DNA of 64,000 nt from VRUE01 sp963788975 (GCA_963788975.1 CAWBIJ010000001.1:186001-250000), one strand, 5' to 3'; shown: positions 52,864-62,194, counted from the stretch's first letter. The notes: generated by a model not told the origin, from the letters alone. Made by a program: numbers and translations.

Positions 52864-53343
52864 GTGAGTCGCCAGTCCGTTATCACCCCCGAGGGTCTCG
52901 AGAAGCTCAAGGAGGAGATCGACAACCTCTCGACCGTACGGCGCCGCGAGGTGGCGGAGCGGATCAAGGAAGCGCGCGAGTTTGGCGACATCTCGGAGAA
53001 CGCCGAGTACGACGACGCCAAGAACGAACAGGCGCTGCTCGAGCAGCGGATTGCCCAGCTCGAAGAGAGACTGCGCCGCGCCACCGTGATCGATGAGAAA
53101 GCCCTCGGCACCGACGAGGTCCAGTTCGGCTCGATCGTCCACGTCAAGGACCAGAAGACCGGTGACTCGCAGAAGTTCCAGATCGTCGGCTCCACCGAGG
53201 CCGACCCGCTCGAGCACAAGCTCTCCAACGAGTCGCCGATCGGCAAAGCCCTGATCGGCCACAAGCGCAACGACATCGTCACGGTCGAGGTTCCGCGCGG
53301 GCCGAAGAAGAAACTGAAGATCACCAAGATCGAGAGTGCTTAG
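52864..53343 (+). CDS. greA: Transcription elongation factor GreA
   Basis: The 159-residue protein rescues backtracked RNA polymerase by stimulating transcript cleavage. It has the N-terminal coiled coil with the acidic tip DISENAEYDDAKNEQ and the C-terminal FKBP-like domain (ESPIGKALIGHKRND). The start is GTG 52864; an upstream frame from 52813 does not match the family. lysS follows 21 bases later. Confidence 0.95.
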   Translation: MSRQSVITPEGLEKLKEEIDNLSTVRRREVAERIKEAREFGDISENAEYDDAKNEQALLEQRIAQLEERLRRATVIDEKALGTDEVQFGSIVHVKDQKTGDSQKFQIVGSTEADPLEHKLSNESPIGKALIGHKRNDIVTVEVPRGPKKKLKITKIESA

Positions 53344-53364
53344 CGCCGGTAGGCTCGCCGTCGC

Positions 53365-54843
53365 ATGAGCGAGCCCGAGGAGCAGAAGCTCTCAGACGTC
53401 CTTCGCGACCGGCGCCAGAAGCTCGAGCGACTGAGGGATGCCGGGATCGAGCCGTTTCCGCACGAGTTCGCCGAGCGTGAGGACATCGCCGAGGTGCGCG
53501 CCGCCCACGAGGGTCTCGCGGCCGGGATCGAGACCGACTCGCGGCACCGGGTTGCGGGCCGGATCGTCGCCCGCCGCGGCCACGGCAAGGCTTGTTTCCT
53601 CGACCTCCGCGACGGCGGCGGCCAGATCCAGCTGCATGCTCGCGAGGACCTGCTCGGCCCCGAGCCCTACGAGCTGCTGGTCGACCTCGACATCGGCGAC
53701 ATCATCGGCGTCGAGGGGACCGCGCTGGCGACCAATCGCGGCGGCGAGCTCTCGCTCGCGATCGACCGTTGGCGCCTGCTCGCCAAGAGCCTGCGCCCGC
53801 CGCCCGACAAGTTCCACGGCCTCGAGGACGTCGAGACTCGCTACCGCCAGCGCGAGCTGGACCTGATCGCCAACGAGGAGAGCCGCCGCATCTTCGGCCT
53901 CCGCGCCCGCACTGTCAGCGAGGTGCGCCGCTGGCTCGACGAGCGCGGCTTCGTCGAGGTCGAGACCCCGGTCCTGCAGCCCCTCTACGGCGGCGCCCTG
54001 GCCAGGCCCTTCGTCACCCACCACAACGCGCTCGACCGTGACTTCTACCTGCGGATCGCCACCGAGCTTTATCTGAAGCGGTTGGTCGTCGGCGGGATCG
54101 AACGCGTCTACGAGCTAGGCAAGGACTTCCGCAACGAGGGCGTCTCCCACAAGCACAACCCCGAGTTCACGATGCTCGAGTGGTACGAGGCCTGCTCGGA
54201 CTACATGGACACCGCGCACAAGGTCGAGCTGATGGTCGCCGAGGTGGCAGAGCGGGTTCTGGGCACGACGAAGGTGAAACGGGGAGATGTCGAGATCGAC
54301 TTCGCGCCCCCCTGGAAGCGGCTGACGCTGCGCGAGGCGATCCGGGAGCGCAGCGGCATCGACATCGCCAAGCACCCGACCCGCGAGGCTCTGGTCGCGG
54401 CGATGGACACCGAGCCCGATCCGACGGAGGGCTGGGGCAAGCTTGTCGACGGCCTGCTCTCGCGCGACGTCGAGCCGCACCTGGTGCAGCCGACGTTCCT
54501 GCTCGATTATCCGACCGAGCTCTCGCCGTTCGCCAAGTCCCACCGCTCCGAGGAGGGCGTGACCGAGCGCTTCGAGGCGTTCGCCGGCGGGATCGAGATC
54601 GCCAACGGCTTCAGCGAGCTGAACGACCCCGACGAGCAACGCCGCCGCTTCGAACAGCAGGCGGAGGAGCTGGAGCGCGGCGACGAAGAGGCGCAGCCGT
54701 TCGACGCGCTCTTCATCGAGGCGCTCGAGCAGGGGATGCCGCCGACCGGCGGAGTCGGGATCGGGATCGACCGTCTCGTTATGCTGCTTAGTGGCGCGAA
54801 GAGCCTGCGCGAGGTCGTCCTGTTCCCCGCGATGCGCTCCTGA
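53365..54843 (+). CDS. lysS: Lysyl-tRNA synthetase, class II
   Basis: The 492-residue enzyme charges lysine tRNA. It has an N-terminal OB-fold (VAGRIVARRGHGKACFLDL) and the class II motifs: FVEVETPVLQP (motif 1), KDFRNEGVSHKHNPEFTMLE (motif 2) and GVGIGIDRLVMLL (motif 3). Length is normal. Confidence 0.96.
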   Translation: MSEPEEQKLSDVLRDRRQKLERLRDAGIEPFPHEFAEREDIAEVRAAHEGLAAGIETDSRHRVAGRIVARRGHGKACFLDLRDGGGQIQLHAREDLLGPEPYELLVDLDIGDIIGVEGTALATNRGGELSLAIDRWRLLAKSLRPPPDKFHGLEDVETRYRQRELDLIANEESRRIFGLRARTVSEVRRWLDERGFVEVETPVLQPLYGGALARPFVTHHNALDRDFYLRIATELYLKRLVVGGIERVYELGKDFRNEGVSHKHNPEFTMLEWYEACSDYMDTAHKVELMVAEVAERVLGTTKVKRGDVEIDFAPPWKRLTLREAIRERSGIDIAKHPTREALVAAMDTEPDPTEGWGKLVDGLLSRDVEPHLVQPTFLLDYPTELSPFAKSHRSEEGVTERFEAFAGGIEIANGFSELNDPDEQRRRFEQQAEELERGDEEAQPFDALFIEALEQGMPPTGGVGIGIDRLVMLLSGAKSLREVVLFPAMRS

Positions 54844-54899
54844 ACGGCCCAAAAAGCCGCTCTGAGCGGATGTTTGCGCCCCGAGACCGGGTGGTGGCG

Positions 54900-54943
54900 G
54901 TCGGTATCGTTTACGGGGCACATAGGCGCTTCCCGATACCGAC
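54900..54943. promoter_or_regulatory. Long-spaced inverted repeat upstream of clpC
   Basis: GTCGGTATCG (54900-54909) and CGATACCGAC (54934-54943) are perfect 10-bp inverted repeats 24 bases apart. A third partial copy, CCGATAC, lies at 54954-54960. The 24-base spacer suggests a dimer-of-dimers operator rather than a terminator. It differs from CtsR, HspR and ClgR sites known to me. Confidence 0.5.
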
Positions 54944-55001
54944 AGGGCGCCCCGCCGATACTTACCACGACCGTTGGAGTTGGACTAGGTAGAGAGGCCT
55001 T

Positions 55002-57533
55002 TTGTTCGAGAGATTCACAGAGCGAGCCCGTCAAGTCGTCGTCCTGGCGCAGGAAGAGGCTCGGACGCTCAAGCACAACTACATCGGCACCGAGCACATC
55101 CTGCTCGGGCTGCTCCGCGAGGAGGAGGGACTCGCCGCCCGGGTGCTCGAGTCTCTCGACATCACCACCGAGCGGGTCCGCTCCCAGGTGGTGCGGATCG
55201 TTGGTTCCGGCGAGGAGGTCACCTCCGGCCAGATCCCCTTTACCCCGCGCGCCAAGAAGGTGCTCGAGCTGGCGCTGCGCGAGGCACTCTCGCTCGGCCA
55301 CAACTACATCGGCACCGAGCACATCCTGCTCGGCCTCGTCCGTGAGAACGAGGGCGTTGCTGCCCGCATCCTGCTCGACTTCGACGCCGACTCGGACAAG
55401 ATCCGCAACGAGGTGATCCGGATGCTCTCCGGCCCCGGTGGTCGCCGCCAGGGCGCCGGCGCGGGCGCCGGCGGAGGCGAGGGCGGCAAGAAGTCTTCGA
55501 AGCTGCTCGACCAGTTCGGCCGCAACCTCACCCGCCTCGCCGAGGAAGGCAAGCTCGACCCCGTGATCGGGCGCGAAACCGAGATCGAGCGGATCATGCA
55601 AATTCTCTCGCGGCGCACCAAGAACAACCCGGTGCTGCTGGGTGAGCCCGGGGTCGGCAAGACCGCCGTGGTCGAGGGTCTCGCTGCCCGGATCGAGAAG
55701 GGCGAGGTGCCCGAGCTGCTCAAGAACAAGCAGATCTACACGCTCGACCTGGCGGCGCTGGTCGCTGGCTCGAAGTACAGGGGCGAGTTCGAGGAGCGGC
55801 TGAAGAAGGTGATGAAGGAGATCACCCAGCGCGGCGACATCATCCTTTTCATCGACGAGCTGCACAACCTGGTCGGCGCCGGCGCCGCCGAGGGCGCGAT
55901 CGACGCCGCCTCGATCCTGAAGCCGGCCCTGGCCCGCGGCGAGCTGCAGACGATCGGCGCGACGACGCTCGACGAGTACCGCAAGTACCTCGAGCGCGAC
56001 TCGGCGCTGGAGCGCCGCTTCGCCCAGATCAGGGTCGACCAGCCCTCGGTCGAGGACACGGTGAAGATCCTCGAGGGGCTGCGCGAGCGCTACGAGCAGC
56101 ACCACCGCGTCAACATCACCGACGACGCGCTGGGCGCCGCCGCCGAGCTCGCCGACCGCTACATCTCCGACCGCTTCCTGCCTGACAAGGCGATCGATCT
56201 GATCGACGAGGCCGCCTCGCGGATGCGGATCAAGTCGATGAGCTCTCCGCCCGTCTATCGCGACCTCGAAGAGGAAATCGAGACGACGCGGCGCGAGAAG
56301 GAGGCCGCGATCGAAGCGCAGGAGTTCGAGAAAGCAGCGAACCTGCGCGACACCGAGCGCCAGCTGACGACCCGCAAGCGCCAGCTCGAGGACGAGTGGG
56401 CCGAGGGCGAGAGCGGCGACCGGCCCGACGTCGGCGAGGAGGAGATCGCCGACATCGTCTCGATGTGGACTGGGATCCCAGTCTTCAAGCTGACCGAGGC
56501 CGAGACCAAAAAGCTGATTCAGATGGAGGGGGAGTTGCACAAGCGTGTGATCGGCCAGGAGGTCGCGATCACCGCAGTCTCCAAGGCGATCCGCCGCTCG
56601 CGCGCTGGGATCAAGGACCCGAAGCGGCCGGCCGGCTCGTTCATCTTCCTCGGCCCCTCCGGGGTCGGCAAGACCGAGCTCGCCCGCACCCTCGCCGAGT
56701 TCCTCTTCGGCGACGAGGAGGCGCTGATCCGGATCGACATGTCCGAGTACATGGAGAAGCACGCGGTCAGCCGTCTGGTCGGCTCGCCGCCGGGCTACAT
56801 CGGCTACGACGAGGGCGGCCAGCTGACCGAGGCTGTGCGCCGCAAGCCCTACTCGGTGCTGCTGCTCGACGAGATCGAGAAGGCGCACCCTGACGTCTTC
56901 AACATCCTGCTTCAGATCCTCGAGGACGGGCGGCTGACCGATGCCCAGGGCCGCACGGTCGACTTCCGCAACGCGATCGTGATCATGACCTCGAACATCG
57001 GCGCTTCTGAGATCGCCAAGAACACCTCGATCGGGTTCACCGTCTCCGATGAGACCGGCATGTCCTACGACGACATGAAGAACCGGATCATGAGCGACCT
57101 GAAAAAAGTCTTCCGGCCAGAGTTCCTCAACCGGATCGACGAGGTGATCGTCTTCCACAAGCTGGCCAAGGAGGAGGTCAAGGAGATCATCGACCTGATG
57201 ATCGCCCGGGTCCGCGTCCAGGTTGCCGAGCACGAGCTGCAGCTGGAGCTGACCGACGAGGCCAAGGACCTGCTGGTCGAGAAAGGCTGGGATCCCTCGA
57301 TGGGCGCCCGGCCGCTGCGTCGCGCGATCCAGCGCTACATCGAGGACCCGCTCGCAGACGAGGTTCTGCGGCAGGGCGAGATGACTCCGGGTTCGACCGT
57401 GATGGTCGAGCGCGACGCCTCCGGCGACGAGGAGGATCGTCCGCTCAGCCTGCGGATCGTCAAGCCGCGCAAACCCCCGAAGGCGAAGCCGAAGCCCGAG
57501 CCCGAGAAGGTCGGCGACACCTCGGCTCAGTGA
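55002..57533 (+). CDS. clpC: ATP-dependent Clp protease ATP-binding subunit ClpC
   Basis: The 843-residue Hsp100 unfoldase feeds substrates to ClpP. The start is TTG 55002 (MFERFTERARQVV), the universal ClpC N-terminus. It has two Clp-N repeats (to about 140), Walker A GEPGVGKT near 217, a UVR coiled coil near 423-455, and a second ATPase with GPSGVGKT near 551. Length is normal. The AKR gene overlaps its stop. Confidence 0.96.
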   Translation: MFERFTERARQVVVLAQEEARTLKHNYIGTEHILLGLLREEEGLAARVLESLDITTERVRSQVVRIVGSGEEVTSGQIPFTPRAKKVLELALREALSLGHNYIGTEHILLGLVRENEGVAARILLDFDADSDKIRNEVIRMLSGPGGRRQGAGAGAGGGEGGKKSSKLLDQFGRNLTRLAEEGKLDPVIGRETEIERIMQILSRRTKNNPVLLGEPGVGKTAVVEGLAARIEKGEVPELLKNKQIYTLDLAALVAGSKYRGEFEERLKKVMKEITQRGDIILFIDELHNLVGAGAAEGAIDAASILKPALARGELQTIGATTLDEYRKYLERDSALERRFAQIRVDQPSVEDTVKILEGLRERYEQHHRVNITDDALGAAAELADRYISDRFLPDKAIDLIDEAASRMRIKSMSSPPVYRDLEEEIETTRREKEAAIEAQEFEKAANLRDTERQLTTRKRQLEDEWAEGESGDRPDVGEEEIADIVSMWTGIPVFKLTEAETKKLIQMEGELHKRVIGQEVAITAVSKAIRRSRAGIKDPKRPAGSFIFLGPSGVGKTELARTLAEFLFGDEEALIRIDMSEYMEKHAVSRLVGSPPGYIGYDEGGQLTEAVRRKPYSVLLLDEIEKAHPDVFNILLQILEDGRLTDAQGRTVDFRNAIVIMTSNIGASEIAKNTSIGFTVSDETGMSYDDMKNRIMSDLKKVFRPEFLNRIDEVIVFHKLAKEEVKEIIDLMIARVRVQVAEHELQLELTDEAKDLLVEKGWDPSMGARPLRRAIQRYIEDPLADEVLRQGEMTPGSTVMVERDASGDEEDRPLSLRIVKPRKPPKAKPKPEPEKVGDTSAQ

Positions 57534-58666
57534 AGAGTCCCGCTCGGCAGGCGCTCGGCGCCTGGAGTGGGGGGCGGTTCCTGCACTTCGGCGAGACGAT
57601 CGACGAGCAGCGCCTCGAGGCGCTGCTGCGCCCCGGTGAGGGGATCGACACGATTCTCACCGCCGACGCCTACGGCCAGGGTGAGGCAGACAGGTTGGTT
57701 GGGCGGGCCCTGTCCGGTTCGTCCCGCGAGTCCTACTGCCTGGTCGGGGCGGTCGGCCACGACTTCTACGAGGGCGAGCGCGACGGCCCCCGCGGCTTTC
57801 CCCGCTTCACCGACCCCCGTCTGCGCGGCGAGGCCGAGTACGCCGATTACCTGCGGATGGCGACCGAGAGCAGCCTGGAGCGGATCGGGGTCGAGCGCTT
57901 CGACCTCCTCCTGCTCCACAACCCCGACCGGACCGGCTACTCCAGCGAGGCGGTCTGGGACGCGATGGCGGCCCTGCGTGAGGACGGCCTGGCCGGGGCA
58001 ATCGGCGTCGCGCCGGGACCGGCAAACGGTTTCACCCTCGATCTGATCGCCTGCCTGGAGCGCTTCGGCGACCGGATCGATTGGGCGATGGTCATCCTCA
58101 ACCCGTTTGAGCCCTGGCCCGGCGAGCTCTGCCTCGACGCGGCCGAGCGGCAGGGGGTGAAGGTGATCACCCGCGTCGTCGACTACGGCGGGCTCTTCTG
58201 GGACGACCTCAAGCCGGGCATGGAGCTGCCGAAGGGTGACCACCGGGCCTTTCGTCCCGAAGGTTGGATCGAGGCCGGGCTCGAGAAGCTGGCGCGCCTC
58301 GACCCGATTCGCGAGCGCACCGGCCTCAGCGCGATGCACCTCGCCTGCCACTGGAACCTCGCCCACCCTGCGGTCGAGTGCGTCGTGCCGACCCTGATCC
58401 AGGAGACGGGTCCCGAAGCGCGCTCGATCGAGGAGAAGCGAACGGAGCTGGCGGCCCTGTCCGGCGAGCGAGTCCTGAGCAGTGCCGAGGTGAAGGAGAT
58501 CCGCGCGGTCGGAGACAACACCGGCTGCATGGCGCTGAAGGGGGCGAGCCCCGCGCACGAGGGGGAGGAGAGGCCGGACCGCTGGGCCCTCAGTCCCGAG
58601 CTAGCCGCGGTCGGCGAGCGCTGGGGCATCGACCCCGTTCGCGACCTCGTCGCCTCGACGGCCTGA
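57530..58666 (+). CDS. Aldo/keto reductase family protein
   Basis: The 378-residue protein is an NADPH-dependent aldo/keto reductase. Asp and Tyr of the catalytic set are in TADAYGQGEADRLVG, the barrel strand is FDLLLLHNPD, and VKVITRVVDYGG follows later. The start is GTG 57530, overlapping the clpC stop (GTGA), which couples it to clpC. Substrate unknown. Confidence 0.85.
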   Translation: MKSPARQALGAWSGGRFLHFGETIDEQRLEALLRPGEGIDTILTADAYGQGEADRLVGRALSGSSRESYCLVGAVGHDFYEGERDGPRGFPRFTDPRLRGEAEYADYLRMATESSLERIGVERFDLLLLHNPDRTGYSSEAVWDAMAALREDGLAGAIGVAPGPANGFTLDLIACLERFGDRIDWAMVILNPFEPWPGELCLDAAERQGVKVITRVVDYGGLFWDDLKPGMELPKGDHRAFRPEGWIEAGLEKLARLDPIRERTGLSAMHLACHWNLAHPAVECVVPTLIQETGPEARSIEEKRTELAALSGERVLSSAEVKEIRAVGDNTGCMALKGASPAHEGEERPDRWALSPELAAVGERWGIDPVRDLVASTA

Positions 58667-58769
58667 TCAAAACCGTGTTCGCCACTGCTCTGACTGCGGC
58701 ATTTACGGCGTTCGGTGACGGGTTTCCTTGACATTAGGCATCCCGACCTGTCCAGTAGGGATTCACCAG

Positions 58770-58791
58770 ACCGCATTCTAATGCGGTTTTT
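58770..58791 (+). terminator. Intrinsic terminator or attenuator in front of disA
   Basis: ACCGCAT and ATGCGGT pair around TCTA, followed by five T residues (58787-58791). It lies 103 bases after the AKR stop and only 15 bases before the disA start. A TTGACA hexamer at 58728-58733 lies upstream of it. Confidence 0.75.
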
Positions 58792-58806
58792 GCCATCCTA
58801 GGCGAG

Positions 58807-59919
58807 ATGTCTGCGCTCCCCGGGGATGAGCTTCACGAGCTTTCCGAACGGCAGGACCCCCGGCTACTGAGGGCTCTTGACATCGTCGCGCCGGGCGGCG
58901 CCCTGCGCGAGGGGATCGACAACATCGTCCATTCCCGCACCGGTGGCCTGATCGTCGTCGGCGATCCCGAAGATGTCTCCCACCTGCTCTCCGGTGGGCT
59001 CAAACTCGATATCGACTACACGCCGGCGATGCTCTACCAAGTGGCGAAGATGGACGGCGCGATCGTCCTCAACGCCGAGGCGACGACGATCGCCTGGGCC
59101 AACGTGCAGCTGATGCCGGACCCGACGATCCTCTCCTCTGAGACCGGGACGCGGCATCGCACCGCTGAGCGCGTCTCCAAACAGACCGACGCTCTGGTGA
59201 TCGCGATCTCGCAGCGTCGTGACGTCGTCTCGCTCTACGCGGGGGGGACCAAGTACATCCTCCAGGACATCCCCGCTGTCCTCGCCAAGGCCAACCAGGG
59301 GCTGGCGACGCTCGACAAGTACCGCGCCCGCCTCGACCAGGTCTCGACTCGCCTCACCGTGCTCGAGTTCGAGGGCGGCGGCGTGCTCTACGACGCGCTC
59401 GCGGTCCTGCAGCGGGCCGAGCTGGTGACCAGGATGGCGGTCGAGGTCGAGCGCTACATCGTCGAGCTCGGCACCGAGGGCAGGCTGATCGAGATGCAGC
59501 TGGAGGAGACGATGGTCGGCGTCGCCGCCGACAAGACGGCGCTGGTCCGCGACTACTCGGTCGATGACACCGAGGAGAACCTGGCCGGGGTGCTGCAGTC
59601 GCTCGCTCGAATGCCCCACCAGGAAGTGCTCGACTTCGGTCGCCTCGCCGAGCTGCTCGGCTACGACCGCAAGCTCAACACCCTCGACTTCCCGGTGGCG
59701 CCGCGCGGGTACCGGGTGCTGGGCCGCATCCCGCGCATTCCCAAGCTTGTCGTCCAGAAGATCATCCGCGAGCTCGGCGGTCTGGAGGAGGTCCTCGCGG
59801 CCTCCGACGCCGACCTCGAGGCCGTCGAGGATGTCGGTCCGACCAGGGCCAAGGACATCCGCGAGGGCCTGCGGAGACTTCAGGAGGTTGACCTGGTCGA
59901 CCGGTACTTGCAGACCTGA
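58807..59919 (+). CDS. disA: DNA integrity scanning diadenylate cyclase DisA
   Basis: The 370-residue enzyme makes cyclic di-AMP and senses branched DNA. The catalytic domain has DGA (near residue 83) and RHR (SETGTRHRTAERV, near 116). A helical linker follows, and the C-terminus has helix-hairpin-helix DNA binding (LEAVEDVGPTRAKDIREGL). ATG 58807. Confidence 0.95.
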   Translation: MSALPGDELHELSERQDPRLLRALDIVAPGGALREGIDNIVHSRTGGLIVVGDPEDVSHLLSGGLKLDIDYTPAMLYQVAKMDGAIVLNAEATTIAWANVQLMPDPTILSSETGTRHRTAERVSKQTDALVIAISQRRDVVSLYAGGTKYILQDIPAVLAKANQGLATLDKYRARLDQVSTRLTVLEFEGGGVLYDALAVLQRAELVTRMAVEVERYIVELGTEGRLIEMQLEETMVGVAADKTALVRDYSVDDTEENLAGVLQSLARMPHQEVLDFGRLAELLGYDRKLNTLDFPVAPRGYRVLGRIPRIPKLVVQKIIRELGGLEEVLAASDADLEAVEDVGPTRAKDIREGLRRLQEVDLVDRYLQT

Positions 59920-59980
59920 CGGTTGATCCCAAGCCGTCGCAATGGAAAGGAGCGGAACGATTTCCGAGTCAGAGGTAGCG

Positions 59981-60520
59981 ATGGAGGCCACAGGCCTCGA
60001 GGAGGGCGTCGAATACGTCTGCGATTTCGAGGAGGGGGACAAGGTCGTCTACCCCCACCACGGAGCGGGGCTCGTATTGAAGAAGGAGGCTCGCGAGCTG
60101 ATGGGGGAGGAGCGCGAGTATCTGACGATAAAAATCCTCCACAACGAACTCACCGTGATGGTTCCGAGCGAGAACGCGGGAATCGCCGGGCTGCGGCGGG
60201 TGATCGACGAGGACGAGATCAAGAAAGTCACCGACGTCCTCACCGATGATGTGTCGGAGATGCCGAAGAACTGGAACCGGCGCTTCAAGTACAACCGCGA
60301 GAAGATCAAGACAGGCGACGTTTTCGAGCTCGCCGAGGTGGTCCGCAATCTCGCGCTCCGCGAGATGGAGAAGGGTCTCTCGACCGGCGAGAAGCAGATG
60401 TACACGCGGGCCAAGAAGATCCTCGCGTCGGAGTTCATGTACGCGCTCGACAAGGACGAGGAGGGCGCGGAGGAGTACCTGGACGGGCTGCTGGAGGGCC
60501 GTTTCGCCGCCACGGCGTAA
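59981..60520 (+). CDS. carD: CarD-family RNA polymerase-binding regulator
   Basis: The 179-residue protein binds RNA polymerase beta and stabilises open complexes at rRNA and other promoters. The N-terminal Tudor-like domain has DKVVYPHHGAGLVLKKEAREL and the C-terminal helical part has NWNRRFKYNREKIKTGD. ATG 59981 has AGAGG at 59971-59975; ATG 59942 is an alternative. It ends 16 bases before the first IspD-like codon. Confidence 0.92.
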   Translation: MEATGLEEGVEYVCDFEEGDKVVYPHHGAGLVLKKEARELMGEEREYLTIKILHNELTVMVPSENAGIAGLRRVIDEDEIKKVTDVLTDDVSEMPKNWNRRFKYNREKIKTGDVFELAEVVRNLALREMEKGLSTGEKQMYTRAKKILASEFMYALDKDEEGAEEYLDGLLEGRFAATA

Positions 60521-60536
60521 CGGCGCTACGGCGTCC

Positions 60537-61244
60537 GTCACCGCGGTCATCGCCGCCGCCGGCTCCGGGCAGAGGCTCGGAGTCGGCGGCCCGAAGGCCT
60601 TCGTGCCGCTGGCGGGGCGGCCGATGGTCGAGTGGTCGATTGCGGCCTTCCGCGACTGTCCCTCGATCCGCTCGATCGTGATCGCCTGTCCGCCGGGGCA
60701 CGCACATGATCTGGGTGGGGATGATCTCGTCTTGGTCGAGGGCGGCAAAACCCGCGCGATCTCGGTATCCAACGCGTTGGAGAAGGTCGAGACCGAGCTG
60801 GTCGCGATCCACGATGCGGCCCGGCCGCTGGTCACGCCGGACCTGATCGAAGGCGTGGTCGTGACCCTGATCGCGGATCCCGAGGCCGTAGGCGCGATCG
60901 CGGCGACGCCGGTAACCGACACCGTCAAGCAATCTCGCCGCGCGACGCATTCGACACCCCCTGGTGTGGTGAATGCATCGAGCGGCGTGGAAAAGACGCT
61001 GGACAGGAAGGGGCTGTGGGCGGCGCAGACGCCTCAGGTGTTCCGGGCAGAGGCGCTGCGCAACGCCCTTGCGGCCGACCGGGAGCGCGTCGCCGCTGCG
61101 ACCGATGAGGCGATGTTGGTTGAGGAGGCTGGAGGACGGGTCCTGATCCACCCCGCGCCGCCGGAGAACCTCAAGGTGACGACGCCGCTCGATCTCCGTC
61201 TCGCCGAGCTGCTTCTCGCCGATGCTCCCGCCGGCGGCGCCTGA
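60537..61244 (+). CDS. ispD: 2-C-methyl-D-erythritol 4-phosphate cytidylyltransferase, no canonical start
   Basis: The enzyme couples CTP to methylerythritol phosphate in isoprenoid synthesis. VTAVIAAAGSGQRLG, AIHDAARPLVTPDLI, ATPVTDTVK and LWAAQTPQVFRAEAL are IspD signatures. The reading frame has no ATG, GTG or TTG between 60249 and the conserved N-terminus; the coordinate given is a GTC codon just before it. Residues between DTVK and TLDR are 22 instead of about 11, and the extra part is encoded by a palindrome (60936-60987). The 3' end overlaps the DUF389 gene by 74 bases. Confidence 0.85.
   Translation, partial: VTAVIAAAGSGQRLGVGGPKAFVPLAGRPMVEWSIAAFRDCPSIRSIVIACPPGHAHDLGGDDLVLVEGGKTRAISVSNALEKVETELVAIHDAARPLVTPDLIEGVVVTLIADPEAVGAIAATPVTDTVKQSRRATHSTPPGVVNASSGVEKTLDRKGLWAAQTPQVFRAEALRNALAADRERVAAATDEAMLVEEAGGRVLIHPAPPENLKVTTPLDLRLAELLLADAPAGGA
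60936..60987. repeat. Palindrome inside ispD coding sequence
   Basis: Arms 60936-60952 and 60971-60987 pair over 15 of 17 positions, with ACACC/GGTGT in the loop. It encodes extra residues in a surface loop of IspD. Confidence 0.7.
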
Positions 61245-62148
61245 AGAGGAGGCGCTGGACGTAGAGGGTGCCCACCCCGGCCAGCACGATGGCGACTAGG
61301 TTGAGGGCCAGCTGCTCCATCGCGCCCCGCCACTCAGCCCAGTTGCCGAGGGCGGCGGAGATGCCGATGTCGGCCGCGGCGAGAATCGTCGTGACCGAGA
61401 TCAGCACCCCGACCAGCGCCCCTGACTTGGCCGAGGTCAGCGAGAGCACCCCCGCCATCCCGGCGAGGGCGGCGACGATGAAAGAGAAGGTGGTGGGATC
61501 GGAGATGAACTGCGTCAGCGGACTGTGGTCGCTGCTGAAGTCGCCGTCGATCAGACCCGTCGCCTCGCAGCCGAGCGTGAACAGAAAGGCGGCTGCGATG
61601 CCGATTGGAAAGCCGACGGCAAGTGCGGTGAGCGAGCGCAGGGCGACGTTTCGCCGGCGCTCGACGATTGCCACGCAAAAGCCTGCCAGCGGCCCGAACT
61701 CCGGCCCGACCACCATTGCGCCGATGATCAGGATCGCCGAGCCGGTGAAGATCCCGACCGACGCGAGCAGGCAGGCGAGCACCATGAAGAGGAGGAAGGT
61801 GCCGCCAAGCTCGGTGCTCTCTGAGGTACGGGCCTCGACCTCCTCCCAGACGACGGCGTCGGAGGCGGCGCCAGGCGCCGCCTTTTCGGCCCGGCGCGCC
61901 GCATCAGAGATATGGGAATCGACCTGCTCGAGGGCGATCGAGCCGTCGCGGGGAATGTCGAGCTCCTTCAAATCCTCGATCACCACGCTGGCGTCCTCAC
62001 GAGCGACGTCGCAGAGGATCACGTCGCCGCTCGGCCGGCGAGCGGCGCTGGCCAGGAAGACGAGGTTGCAGACCGACGGCATCGCTTCGAGCAGGTCGAC
62101 GACCTTCTCGGTCCGATCCGACGGGACGACGATCCGCAGATGGACCAT
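61171..62148 (-). CDS. DUF389 family membrane protein
   Basis: The 325-residue protein has an N-terminal ACT-like cytosolic domain (MVHLRIVVPSDRTEKVVDLL) and about six membrane segments. SAILIIGAMVVGPEFGPLAG and VIERRRNV-like motifs are typical of DUF389. The basic C-terminal tail is read antisense to ispD, overlapping it by 74 bases. Function unknown. ATG 62148 was chosen; 62166 is possible. Confidence 0.82.
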   Translation of the reverse strand: MVHLRIVVPSDRTEKVVDLLEAMPSVCNLVFLASAARRPSGDVILCDVAREDASVVIEDLKELDIPRDGSIALEQVDSHISDAARRAEKAAPGAASDAVVWEEVEARTSESTELGGTFLLFMVLACLLASVGIFTGSAILIIGAMVVGPEFGPLAGFCVAIVERRRNVALRSLTALAVGFPIGIAAAFLFTLGCEATGLIDGDFSSDHSPLTQFISDPTTFSFIVAALAGMAGVLSLTSAKSGALVGVLISVTTILAAADIGISAALGNWAEWRGAMEQLALNLVAIVLAGVGTLYVQRLLFRRRRREHRREAARRDGDRAASSP

Positions 62149-62194
62149 GCGAGCAAGCGTATCCACGCTCGCCGTCGCCTAGGCTCGGGGTCTG

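Noticed and set aside
54507..57233. A 908-codon open frame on the minus strand across lysS and clpC
   Set aside because: It is the antisense shadow of two clear genes; long antisense frames are expected at this GC content and the translation has no recognisable motifs.
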